From Candidatus Blautia equi (GTDB lineage Bacteria; Bacillota; Clostridia; Lachnospirales; Lachnospiraceae): DNA of 35,703 nt. The notes beneath the pieces were generated by a model, which searched no databases, was not told the origin of the DNA, and saw nothing but the letters and a program-made list of their open reading frames with translations. Shown in pieces: positions 14,644 to 25,800 of the stretch; the first letter of the stretch is position 1, and every line of letters starts with the position of its first letter. The translations under genes and the position numbers were made by a program. The DNA is taken from positions 1 through 35,703 of the forward strand of contig JAGHUU010000184.1 in the NCBI GenBank assembly GCA_018064695.1, given 5' to 3'.

Positions 14644-15102
14644 TTATCGTTCCATGTCGGAGATCATCTGCACAAATACAGAGTCATCGCTCTGCGGTGC
14701 CAGACTCTCATCCAGACAGTGTACTGTATAATGGTTGTCTTCCAGTTCCACGGTGATGGTTCCCGGGGTCAGTGTGATGGCGTTTGCCAGCATGACCTTT
14801 CCCGCAGGAGTTTTCATATCCGCCTCAAAGTCAAACACGGCCGGTGCAAGTTCCTCTTTTTCGGAGAGGATCATGTGAATGACGGTCATGTTTGCCTTGA
14901 CGATCTCAAACACCAGGACATATACATACTTCAGAAATTTACCGGTGGTCTTATACAGTTTTTTCTCTTTTTCCAGACTGTAGTCCATGAACCGGCAGGT
15001 AAATGCAAATACTGCCGCAGCAACCACAATACCAAAGAGACAGATCTCCACCGTGACAGCTCCGTTAAAAATTACCCACAATAAAAAATAAAGCAAGTAC
15101 AT
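14644..15102 (-). CDS. mrpE: Na+/H+ antiporter subunit E, first gene of the operon
   Basis: MrpE/MnhE family, 152 aa. Two N-terminal helices (about 3-34), an amphipathic region with FLKYVYVLVFEIVKANMTVIHMIL (about 57-80), and the conserved LANAITLTPGTITVELEDNHYTVHCLDES block (about 104-132) identify it; NxITLTPGT is the family hallmark. It is the first of ten minus-strand genes running to 5624, all with gaps of at most 16 bases or small overlaps, so one mRNA of about 9.5 kb is likely. The ribosome-binding sequence is weak (GGAAGCGG). Confidence 0.92.
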   Translation of the reverse strand: MYLLYFLLWVIFNGAVTVEICLFGIVVAAAVFAFTCRFMDYSLEKEKKLYKTTGKFLKYVYVLVFEIVKANMTVIHMILSEKEELAPAVFDFEADMKTPAGKVMLANAITLTPGTITVELEDNHYTVHCLDESLAPQSDDSVFVQMISDMER

Positions 15103-15154
15103 TTTTCCGCTTCCATCCTTTCTTATTTATTTTGTCTTTCTCCAAATCCGTTAC

Positions 15155-15183
15155 ATTTTACATCTAAGCTCTGGTTAAGTCCA
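15155..15183 (-). promoter_or_regulatory. Candidate promoter of the antiporter operon
   Basis: On the minus strand TGGACT (15178-15183) and TAAAAT (15155-15160) are 17 bases apart, matching four and five of six consensus positions. A small inverted repeat (CTGG-ACTTAA-CCAG, 15171-15184) overlaps the -35. The leader to the mrpE ATG would be about 46 bases. Confidence 0.4.
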
Positions 15184-15239
15184 GTTAAATTCAACCTGTT
15201 TTTCATAAAATAGCCCAAAATCATAGCCTGACTTTATAG

Positions 15240-15287
15240 TTTCAGCATTTGGGACAGGGGGACAGGGACCTGGTCCAAATGCTGAAA
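15240..15287. repeat. REP-like hairpin between divergent promoters
   Basis: Thirteen bases at 15240-15252 (TTTCAGCATTTGG) pair perfectly with 15275-15287; pairing can extend by four more bases (CAGG/CCTG) past a two-base mismatch. The apex holds a 20-base motif, GGGGACAGGGACCTGGTCCA (15258-15277), that recurs exactly at 28254-28273 in another intergenic hairpin. It lies between the divergent mrpE and capA-like genes, so it is not needed as a terminator for either. Confidence 0.65.
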
Positions 15288-15323
15288 AAACATTTCAGAA
15301 GTCTTTTTTTATGAGTTGAGATT

Positions 15324-15332
15324 TGATATAAT
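15324..15332 (+). promoter_or_regulatory. Extended -10 promoter of the CapA-like gene
   Basis: TGATATAAT is a perfect extended -10 on the plus strand; the -35 region is only a T-run. Initiation near 15339 gives a leader of about 46 bases before the ATG at 15385, and rules out the in-frame ATG at 15316, which would lie upstream of the transcript. Confidence 0.6.
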
Positions 15333-15384
15333 GGCTTTTACGACATTAACAGGCTTATGCCTGAATGAAAAAGAAGGTTATTTT

Positions 15385-16794
15385 ATGCAGGACAAATTTA
15401 ATATACCACTGAATCTAAGGGAAAAAAGTGCCTCCAGGATCAGCATGATCGCTTCGGTCATTGCCCTTGTGGTTCTGGTCCTCATCTTCCACCAGCTGGA
15501 TTATAACATGGTGCGAAAGCCCGCCCGGGAAGCAGTCCAGGCGGCGCAGGAAAAGAAAGAAGCGGAGGAGAAAGCAGCAAACGAGGTGATCGTGGATCGC
15601 GCCACCATCGCTGCCGCAGGTGACAATATCTACTACGCACGTATTTATGAATCCGGACATTATGCCACCTCAGACACCTGGAATTATGACCACGTCTATG
15701 AAAATGTGAAATCCACAATAAGCGCTGCGGATCTGGCACTCATCTGTCAGGAGACAGTCCTTACGGATTACCACGACGGCCTTTCCAGTTATCCGAACTT
15801 TGCCACCCCTGTGGAGGTTGGTGATGCCATTGTAAAAGCCGGCTTTGACGTAGTAGCCTGTGCATCGGATCACGTAAATGACTTTGGTGCCGGATATCTG
15901 AGACAGACTCTTAAGTTCTGGCGTGAAAAACATCCGGAGACCACCATCCTTGGTATTCACGAGGAAGCCGAGGAACCCGGCTCCATCCGTTCCGTCACAG
16001 TAAACGATATCAGCATCACCTTTTTAAATTACACCTTCGGTTCCCAGAATTCCCTTGCAGGGGAAGGCACCTCCGACATGGTAAATGTACTGGAGGAGAA
16101 GAAAGTAGCCGAAATGATCGAAAGCGTAAAACCTTACAGCGACTGTATCGTCTTTATTGCCCACTGGGGCGACGACGGCTCCATCACTCCTAATGAATAT
16201 CAGAAGGAATGGGCCAACTTCCTGTTAAAGCAGGGCGTGCACGTACTGATCGGAAGTCATCCGCATGTACTTCAGCCATATGGCCGTATGTCAGATACCG
16301 AGGGCCATGAGATGGTTGTCTTCTATTCCCTGGGTGCTTTTGTTTCCTCCCTGCAGTCTGTGGATGAGATCATCGGCGGCATTGCAAAATTCACCATCGA
16401 GCGTTCTATTAAAGACGGTGTCGGTACCATCCGTATTCTGGATCCTTACATTGAACCTACGGTTATGCATTATGTATACGAATCCAACACCTATTCCCCT
16501 TACCTGCTGAGCCGCTACACGGATCAGCTGGCAGATATTCACAGCATCAAGGAATATGCCGGCGAGAATATCACCGTGGATAAACTGAAGGTTCGCTTTG
16601 ATGAGATCATGAGACAAAACGTAGAGCCATCTGCCAAGACAGATTTCCTGGATGATGGTGCTTCCGCCAACGCAGCTGAGAGCGCCGACGATGGAAGCGG
16701 TGATTATGATTCGAATTATGATTACGATTCCGGTTATGATTATGACTCCGGTTATGATTATGACTATGATTACGATTCTGATTATTATAATTAA
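15385..16794 (+). CDS. CapA family protein with Tyr/Asp-rich tail
   Basis: The protein (469 aa) has one N-terminal membrane helix (about residues 19-36), an Ala/Glu/Lys coiled-coil-like linker (about 45-68) and an extracytoplasmic PGA_cap domain of the metallophosphatase-like fold, as in CapA of poly-gamma-glutamate synthesis. Visible motifs are IAAAGDNIYYAR (about 75-86), CASDHVNDFGAGYL, FIAHWGDDGS, LIGSHPHVLQPYG and VFYSLGAFVSS. The last ~30 residues are almost only Asp, Tyr, Ser and Gly, built from DYDSGY units encoded by 18-bp DNA repeats. AGAAGG seven bases before the ATG at 15385 sets the start. No capB/capC genes are adjacent, so poly-glutamate synthesis is not implied; stand-alone CapA-like proteins of Clostridia have no settled role. 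Confidence 0.85.
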   Translation: MQDKFNIPLNLREKSASRISMIASVIALVVLVLIFHQLDYNMVRKPAREAVQAAQEKKEAEEKAANEVIVDRATIAAAGDNIYYARIYESGHYATSDTWNYDHVYENVKSTISAADLALICQETVLTDYHDGLSSYPNFATPVEVGDAIVKAGFDVVACASDHVNDFGAGYLRQTLKFWREKHPETTILGIHEEAEEPGSIRSVTVNDISITFLNYTFGSQNSLAGEGTSDMVNVLEEKKVAEMIESVKPYSDCIVFIAHWGDDGSITPNEYQKEWANFLLKQGVHVLIGSHPHVLQPYGRMSDTEGHEMVVFYSLGAFVSSLQSVDEIIGGIAKFTIERSIKDGVGTIRILDPYIEPTVMHYVYESNTYSPYLLSRYTDQLADIHSIKEYAGENITVDKLKVRFDEIMRQNVEPSAKTDFLDDGASANAAESADDGSGDYDSNYDYDSGYDYDSGYDYDYDYDSDYYN

Positions 16795-16816
16795 CTTCAC
16801 GAAAAATAACCTCATG

Positions 16817-16855
16817 AAAAAAGATCCCCCGGGAAATTTCCGGGGGATCTTTTTT
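16817..16855. terminator. Bidirectional terminator between convergent genes
   Basis: A GATCCCCC/GGGGGATC stem with further pairing inside is flanked by AAAAAA on the left and TTTTTT on the right, so it serves both the plus-strand CapA-like gene ending at 16794 and the minus-strand giant surface-protein gene ending at 16869. Confidence 0.9.
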
Positions 16856-16868
16856 ATTGCTTATTCAC

Positions 16869-19800
16869 TTATCTCTGTCTGCGTCTCTTCTCATACAGGG
16901 ATACGAGCATTGCTGCAAGGGCTGCGCCCATGAGCAGGAAGTACATCTCTACACCAGAGTTATCTCCGGTCTTTGGAGCAGGTGGTGTTGGGGTAGGAGT
17001 CTTCTCATTCACGCTGTTGGTAATGGTAATGGATGCAGGTTTGCGTGGGTTGAGTAATACAGATCCCTCGCCGCTGACCTCATACTTAAATCCTTTGGCT
17101 CCTTTGATCTTCTTACCGGATGCATCGGTTTCGAATACCCAGTAAGTTTCGGTATCATCGAGCTCACCAAAGAAGATACCTCCAAGTCTGACCGTTCCGT
17201 TGTTATTCAGCTTATGCACGTAGGCAGATGTGCTCATATCATCAAGAACAATTTTCTTCTTGTCATCTTTTGAAGGAACTCCCATGGTGGTTATCACATC
17301 TGCGGTATCCAGATTTGGATCACTGAATACACCGGCGTAGAAGGTCTCGTCTGTATTTACGGTCTTGCCGTTTACACGGATCTCCTTGGTGATATCCAGC
17401 TCTGCAATGAAGAAATGTCCGCCAGGCCATTTGAAGAACATGTTGATCAGACCAACTTCGTTTTCAGCCTGCTCCGGAGTCAGCTCTACTTCGCTGCTGT
17501 CTGCATCTTCCACAATACACATGAATGTCGCATCGCCATCCTCAAACATCTCATCAGTAAGGATTGCTGTTCCGTCTGCGGTTGTCTCGTATACGTAATA
17601 GTTTCCGTATGCTACGTTTGTGAATTCTGCGGTTCCTGTCCAGTCATATGCTACATGGATCGGAATCGGATTGCCGTATGGTTTTGTTCCCTCTTTGTCA
17701 AGGAAGAGTCCTACATAACAGGTGTAATCTCTTGCGTAAAGCTTGAATCCGGCCTCCTCAAGTTCTGCTTCCTCTTCCTCATCCAGAACTTCCAGTTTCT
17801 TGGAAACACGGATCTTTCCAACTGCTCTCGTATCCTCTACAAGGAGTACGCCGTCGCTGGTCATATTTGCGGTGGTCTCTACAGTTCCGTCCTCGAGGAT
17901 AGTGAAGGTAATGATGTTGGTGATGTCGTATCCTAATGGAGCTACAGTCTCTTTTAAGGTGTACTCTTCACCCGGCATAAGACCGGTCACCTCGTGAGCT
18001 TCCTTCTCGGAATCCCACTCGTCTACTACGTTTCCTTCGCTGTCGATCAGCTGGATATGTGCACCTTCCAGCTCTTCCTGGGTGGATGCGTCTACTTTGC
18101 TTACTTTTACGCTCTGCTCGGCGATGTTGATGAATTCTGCTTTCTCTGCAGGGATCCAGTTTCCATCCTCATCCTCTACCAGAAGATCAGTGCTCTCTGC
18201 TGTCATCTCGCCGGTGTGCCAGTCATAGGTTACGGTTACTTCAAGGCGGAAAACAGTGTCATCATAAACAATGTTCTCTTCTCCGCTGTTCTGCTCAACA
18301 ATGTTATAAATAAAGGTCTTAACAGGTACATATCCGCCGTTATCCTCTGCTGCGGCCTTCTCCTCATCGGATACTGCCAGCATATCAGCCAGGGTATATT
18401 CAAGGCTTCCAAAGTCAACGGTTCCGTCTGCTTTGCTGACAGTGTTCAGTTTCAGGGTTCCCTGCTCATTGTATACTGCGAAGAAGAACTCGCCCTCTGT
18501 CAGGTCGCGGCCGATCAGTTTCTTAGCTGCGGTTACCGGTACGCTCTTCTCTGCGGAATATGCGTTGTAGAAGGTCATCTTTCTCTCGTTTACAGTGACG
18601 TTCTCATACTCAGCGGTCATCTCGCCGGCAGCCTTGTCATAGCGAACAGTTACGTCAACGCTTACTGCATCTGCATCATAAGATACATTTTCCACAGGCT
18701 CCTGACCTGCCGGAATGATCTCTTTGATGATGTAATGGAATACCTTCTCGGTAAGGTAATATGGATTTCCTTCAGAGTCCTCTGCAAGGAGATCGGAAAG
18801 AACAAAGTCAAAGGTTCCGGAGAGCTCATCCACCGGCTTCTCAGGTGCATCACCGTTGGAAGCTGTCTTAATAGGATCGCCGTCCTCTTTTCCTGCCTCA
18901 AAGAGGCCTACAGTAAATTCATTGCGCTTCAGCTCACGTCCGGAGAGTTCCTTGTATCCAACGATCGGAAGCTTAACCTCTGTATCGTAGGTGTTCACAA
19001 AGGTGATTGCATCTGCGGATGCATACTCGCCGTCTGCGTCTTTCTTAAACAGGTCTACAGTTTCATTGAAATCACCGGTATTCTGGTCATAGGTAAGGGT
19101 TACAGAGATCTTATACTCTGCATCGTCCATGGTCAGGGTACCAGGAAGATCAGGTTTCACAGTTTTCTCTTCTTCTGTGAAGTAGTCATAGGTTACGGTC
19201 CAGTCGTTGGCCTTCAGGTCCTCGTATACGTCCTTCAGGTCATATGCGAAGTAGCCAAAGTCGATCTGACCGGATGCGTTGTTTGTGATCTTCTCGATGT
19301 CGTTTCCGGATGCATCTTTTGTAACGTAGGCATTTCCTTCGCTGTCAGTAAGAGTGAATGCGAAGTCTTCGCCCTGTAAGGTAAGCTGCGGAGCGATCTT
19401 CTGTCCGATCACCTGCTCACGTACATCTGCATCATAGGTGTTGGTGAAGCTGATGAGAAGAGGAGTTGCTGCTGCATCTTCCTCGGTGATATCCCTGATA
19501 TCTTTTTCATAGATGGTGGTCATTCCCTTGCCGGAAGCGATCTCACCGGACTCGATCTTAGTGATACCGCATTTCAGTTCTTTGGTATCTGCAAAGTATG
19601 CCAGAGTTACATAGATCTGATAGAATGCTCTGTCCAGAGTGATGCCTCTCTCGATATCACGTCTGCTCTCGGTGACACCATATACGAAGGTCTTCTCAGG
19701 GAGATATCCGCCTTTACCGTCAGAAAGATCGGATAAGGTGTATTTCTGCCATCCCATTACCACTTTGCCATCTGCATCGTTGTAAATGGTATCGATCTGA

Positions 19801-22800
19801 TTGCCTTCTTTGTCGCAGGAGTACAGTTTTGTATAGGTGGCCGGATCGTATACATCAAATACGAACTCTTTATTTTTCAGTTCACGGTTTACAAGCTCTT
19901 TACGGCCTTCCAGATAACAATGGGTCTGGCTGTTGTAAATATTGGTGAATTCTGCTTTATCGCTGTCTTTTGTCCACTGGAGGGTCAGTTTGCCGGTATC
20001 CTTAGCATAGGATGCGCCAAGAGTAAGAGTCTTTACAGATGGATCATAGGTCATGTCGGCATCTGTGCCTTTTTCCTCTTCCACAGTGTATTTAAACTCT
20101 GCACTGTCTTTTCCTTCCAGATCCTTCAGGGCTTTGCTGATGGAGAGGTTCTTGCCCTCAGCATCTTTAAAGGTGATGGTTCCGTCTGCTGCGTTTGTTC
20201 CGCGGCCGATTTCATTTCCTTCGTCATCTTTTACTACGAAGGTGAACTCTTCTGCTTTCAGTGGGCGTCCGATCAGGTCTTTCTTTCCATCCAGACCGAT
20301 CTCTGCTTCTGTATCATAGCTGTTGTCGAACTCAGCCAGGCCTGCTGCTGCAGCTTTCTTCTGGTCTTCATTCGGGTTGGAATAAGCAACTGCTCTGGAG
20401 GTGCTCATAACACCGGAAACTTTATTATAGGATACGGTTACTGTGAAGGTGATCTCGTTCTCATCGTAGGTCACGGTACCAGGTACTTCACGGTTCATCT
20501 GCGGTTTTTCAACTGCCAGATAGGTGTAGTCTTTGGACTCCAGATATCCGTCTGCTGTTTTCAGATCTTCCAGCTCATAGGAGAAGGTTCCGAAGTCTAC
20601 ATAGCCGTCTGCATCGTTCTTAAAGGTTCCAAGGAGTTTCTTTCCGCCTGCGTACTCAGCGCCGACAGCATAGAGATCAAAGGAGAAATCCTCTGCCTGA
20701 AGATCCAGGTTATCCAGTTTCTTCACTGCGTCCAGCTTCTCGGTGGTCTGTGCATCATATTTGTTCTCAAAGCTGATGCCTGCTGCGCTTACCCAGTTGC
20801 CGTTCTCTTTTGTAAGGGTATCTGTGATCTGTACATCCAGGTCTTCTGTTCCGTTATATTTAACGGTTACTTCCACAATGTACTCTGCGTCACTGTAGGT
20901 GATGCCTTTCTCAGTACTTGGTACCTCGCTGATGTGTACGTACCAGGTCTTGGATGCTGCATAACCGCCCTTGCCGTCCTCCATATCCTTAAGTGTGTAG
21001 GAGAATGGACGGAACAGGATATTTCCGGATTTGTCATTGGTTGCATAGTAAAGGTTTGCGCCTTTTTCAAATACGCCGCTGGCGATCTGCTCTGCGGAGG
21101 AGACATCAAATCTGAACTCGCTGTCACGAAGCTCACGTCCGGTCAGGATCTTGGTTCCCTCTACAGGAACAGAGCCTGCTGCCTCGTAGATGTTCATGAA
21201 CTCTACTTTCTTAGAGCCGTCTTTGAAGTCTGCGGTAAGTTTACCGGTTGCTGCATCATAAGCTGCTGCAAGGGTGATGACGTAAGCAGACTCATCGTAA
21301 GTCATCTTAGGATCCTTAACTGCAGGAATAACCTCTTTTACGGTATAGAAGAAATCTTTCTTTGGCTCATAAGAGCTTCCGTTCTTCATGTCGGAGAGCT
21401 TAACGGTGAATTCATATTCGCCGGAAAGCATGTTTTCAGCTGCATCTACAGGGTGGAATACAACCTCTCCGTTCACATCATTGGTACCCTTTGCAATGAC
21501 CTTGTCGCCATCCAGGATCACGAATGTAAACTCGTCTGCGTGAAGCTCTGCACCGATCAGGGTCTTCTTAACTGTGATCTTTGCTTTTGCCTCGGTGTCA
21601 TATTTGTTGACGAACTGAATGCCTTTTGCCTCGTCGGAAAGGACTGCCTCCATCTTTCCGGTAGCATAGTCATAAGTTACAGTTACTTCGAATGGATACT
21701 CGGTGGTATCGTAGGTGATTCCCTCTGCTTTTTCTGCCGGAATCATCTCTCTTACAGTGAATTTGAAGATCTTGCTGGATTCGTATTCATCCTCGGTTCC
21801 TGCCTTCTTCATATCACTGAGCCTGAACTCGTTCTGACCAAAATCGATGGAGCCGTCTGCGGCTGCTTTGATATTGGTTACTACAGGCTTACCTGCCTCA
21901 TCCAGAACCTCGAAGAAGAATGCATCTGCTGCGGTCATATCACGGCCTTCCAGTCTCTTCTTTGCATCCAGGTTCAGTTTTACGCTGACATCATAGCTGT
22001 TGGTGAATGCGATCTTATCGGAATCTGCTGTATAGTCTGCGGTCAGTGCTCCGGTTGCCTGGTCATATTTCAGTTCAACCTTAACAGTCTTTACAGCTGC
22101 ATCGTACTTCACGCCTTTTGCAGTGCCCTTCACCTCTTTGATCACGTAGGTAAAGGTTCTGCTCTCTTTCAGAGAACCGTCTGCATTTCTAAGGTCTTCC
22201 AGAGTGTAAACCAGATCGCCAAAGGAAATGCTGCCGTCTGCTGCGTTTTTGATCTCGGTTACAGGAGTCTCGCCTTTATAGGTCTTAGCAGGAGTTGTTC
22301 CGTCTTCCTCAAAGATCTTAAAGCTGAACTCGCCGGCCTTCATCTTGCGTCCGGTAAGGGTCTTTGTTCCGTCTACAGGAATTCTGGTTCCTGCTTTATA
22401 GGTATTGGTAAAGGCTGCACTGCTGATTCCATTTCCCCAGTGGAGATTGATCTTACCTGCATCTGCATCGTATTTTGCAACCAGGAGAAGTGCCTGCGGA
22501 GCCTCATCGTAAACGATGCTGCTGTTGCCTCCCTTCACCTCTTTTACAGTGTAGGTAAAGAATTTCTCATCCGCATAACCCCTGGATGCATCAGCTGGAT
22601 CCTTCTGCATGTCTGCCAGGGTAATGGTGATCTTAAATGGAGTGGTGGTTGCTTTTCCGTCTGCTGCTTTGTAGAAGTGGATCTTACCATCTTTATCGTT
22701 GGTTCCCACACCAACCAGCTTGCCTTCTTTGTCTTTAATCTGGAAAGTGAACTCGTCATCCTCAAGGTCCTTATTTTTCAGCACCTTGGTTCCGGTGATG

Positions 22801-25800
22801 GTTGCGGATGCCTGAGTAATAAAGCTGTTTTCAAAATCAGGGGTCTCAGAGCCTGCGCCTAAAGCTGCGGTGAGCTCTCCGCTTACTTTGTCATAAGTAA
22901 GAAGTACTTTTACGGTGTATACGCTGTCGTCATAGGATACACCTTTTTCGCCCTCTGCAGGGATGATCTCACTTACTTTATAAGTGAACTCTTTGCTGTT
23001 CTTAATAGTTCCGTCTGCGTTCTTAAGATCAGCAAGGCTGTATTTCAGGAAACCGAAATCGATGGAGCCGTTCTGTTTGTTTGTGATCTGGTTCATGATT
23101 CCGCCGTTTACATTATAGGTGGTCACAGCAGAACCTGCCGCATCACAGATCGCAAAGAAGAATTCTCCGTCCTTCAGGTTACGTCCTGCAAAGGATTTTG
23201 TTCCTTCGATTCTGATCTTTGTGTTGGTATCAAAGGTATTCTTAAATTCTGCCGCGCTTACGTCTTTTCCGTTTAAGCTTACCTTTTTGCTGGTGTTCAG
23301 ATGGCCTTTTCCGTCATCTGTTGCGGTCACTGTAATATCATAAACGTTATTATCATAGGTCACGATATACGGATTTCCGTTTCCTGTGGTGCCTTTCTTT
23401 GTTCCATCAGCCGGTACGGCCTCAGCAAGTTTGTAATAATAGGTTCCTGCCATTTTGTAGGAGATCTCAGGGAAGACGATGCTTCCGTCTGCTCTGTTCT
23501 TTGCACTGACAGGGTCACCGATCTTCTGTCCGTTTGCTTCTACCTGCTGGAGAGAGAAGGTGAATTCTTTATCCTTAAGGGTTCTCTCTGCCATGGACTT
23601 CTTTGCATCCAGAATGACAGAACCTTCGGTACGGTAGATGTTCTCAAAAGTGATGGCTGTGTTTTTCGGATCTGCTGTAGCTACTAAGCCATGGTTTCCG
23701 TCACTCTCTACGGTTACTGTTACTAGGATCTTTTTATTGTCATATTCCACACCGTCATAGATTGGTTTTCCGGCAGGGCTCATAACAGGTGCAGCGCCTG
23801 CTTTCTCATCCTCAGTAATCAGGTAGTAATAGGTGCCCGACTCCTCAAATGTGATTCTGCTGAACATGAAGTTGCCATCTTTATCGCATGGAACATTCCG
23901 TTCCTGATAGCCGCCGCCGATTACCTTGCCGCTCTTATCGCACTCCTGTAAGGAGAAGGTAAATTCGCCCGGGATCAGGGTTCTTCCGAATAATGTTTTC
24001 TTTCCGCCAAGGTCAAGCTCAGCAGGAGTGTTCTCCGTACTGTTTTCAAAGGACAGATCTGTGTCCTTGATTGATGTCAGTTTATCCACATCAATTCCAC
24101 CAGCCAGATCATAAACATCTGTAGTCAGATCAGCCGCTTTGTACAGAGATTTATTTGCAACACGATACTTTATGTCTGCTCCGGACTGTACGCTTTCTAC
24201 TACAACCTTCATATAGAAGACTTCTTTATCCAGGATATAACCTTTTACTGGTGTCTGATCCTCATACATACGATACCAGTGTGTACCTTCATCGCCCTGA
24301 TCATAGAGCAATTTACCAAAATTCACATCTCCATTGCCTTCTGCTGTACCATTCGTAGTTGTTTTCACATTGTCCCATGGTTTGATAGCACCAGGTCTTT
24401 TCAGTTCATCAAGATAGAATGTGAATTTTCCGTATTCTTCAGCAGATGGTGCTATTCCATCTACAGTTTTCGTTAAATGCAGTTCCAGGTCAGTAGGAAT
24501 CAAAGTTCCACCATTATATGGATACTGATGTCCTTCTGCGTTAGAGAAGAAATTATGACAGATAACACATCCGTTGTAGTTACCGCCTTCGATTCTTACA
24601 TCTGCGTTTGGTGCAAGAATATGTCCTACCCAGTTCTGAGCTGGAACACTTACGGTACCAGATGCGTTTGGAAGGTTCCATACGATGCTGGTTCCTTCAC
24701 TCTTTTCTTTTACGGATGGCTGAGAACCATTGAAACGGATTTCCGGCATTCTGCCACCATTTAAAATGGTAACAACAGTGCTTCCGCCAACATCTTCAGA
24801 ACCGGTGAAGTTGATTCGGTAAATCTGGGAGATATCCGGGATCACAACACTGCTTCCGAATGGAATATCAATCATTCCTGTATCGTTGATGGTATAGCCA
24901 TTGTTTGCCAGATAAGCAGTTCCACTTGTTACTACACTATATGCTCTTCCGAAATCGAAAAAGTTGTCAGAAATGTAAACCGGAACCGCGTTGTAGAAAT
25001 TAACTCCATTGATTACTGCGATTCCGCCATCATTGATGTAACCGTTGGAAGCATTTACAGAACCAAGATAAAGTGGTCCGTTGGTCGTGGAGTTACGGGA
25101 GTTATAAGGTCCTTTGATGTTTGCCTTTCCTTTAATATAGGAAGGTGGCAGATCAGAACCATCTCCAAATCCGGAACCACTCAGGTTGTAATCTCCCTGA
25201 ACGAGTACACCACCCATACAATGAATTGTCATTTCTGCGTCGCCAAAAGCAATTACGTTGTATCCACTTAACAGATTTGTAAGGGAATAGCTGTACGGGA
25301 AAGAATCATTACTGTTTGGAATTGGGGTCTTTCTTGGCGCAGCCCCAAACAGCATGAATCGGCTAAAATTTTCGACAGAAAACTCCGCACCAAGGATTTC
25401 TCCACTCTCGGCTGTTGCGAGGTCTTCAGCTACCATTTCAGCTACCAGTCCATCGTTTTCATTGAGATGGACAATGCTGTAGGTAAGCTCTGTCTCTTCA
25501 TCTTTTTCTACCATTTCCAGTGCCTGCTCTGCTTCTTCGCTTTCTACTGGAGTCAGCTCTACAGGTGCCTGGTAGGTAACAGAGACGGATACTTCGCCAC
25601 CATCTGGTTCTACTTCCACGCCATCCACTTCGAAGTGCATGTCGTAAGTGACATAACCAGTCATAATCAGTTCTTCATCCACAGTTCCTTCTACAAGGGC
25701 AATTTCTTCTTCTGTAGGAAGTACTTCTTCTACAACGAAGGTTGCACCTGCTGGCAGGATCTCAGGGGAAGAAAGGGTAGCTGTTACAGTCATGAATCCG

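Noticed and set aside
17994-22862. Long plus-strand open frames (461 and 980 codons) opposite the giant surface protein
   Set aside because: They mirror the repetitive coding strand, are Cys/Leu/Val-rich shadow translations, and lack consistent ribosome binding sites.
18114-24485. Possible recent recombination or slippage in the isopeptide array
   Set aside because: The units share only sparse key residues and have no long identical DNA blocks visible by eye, so recent duplication is not supported.
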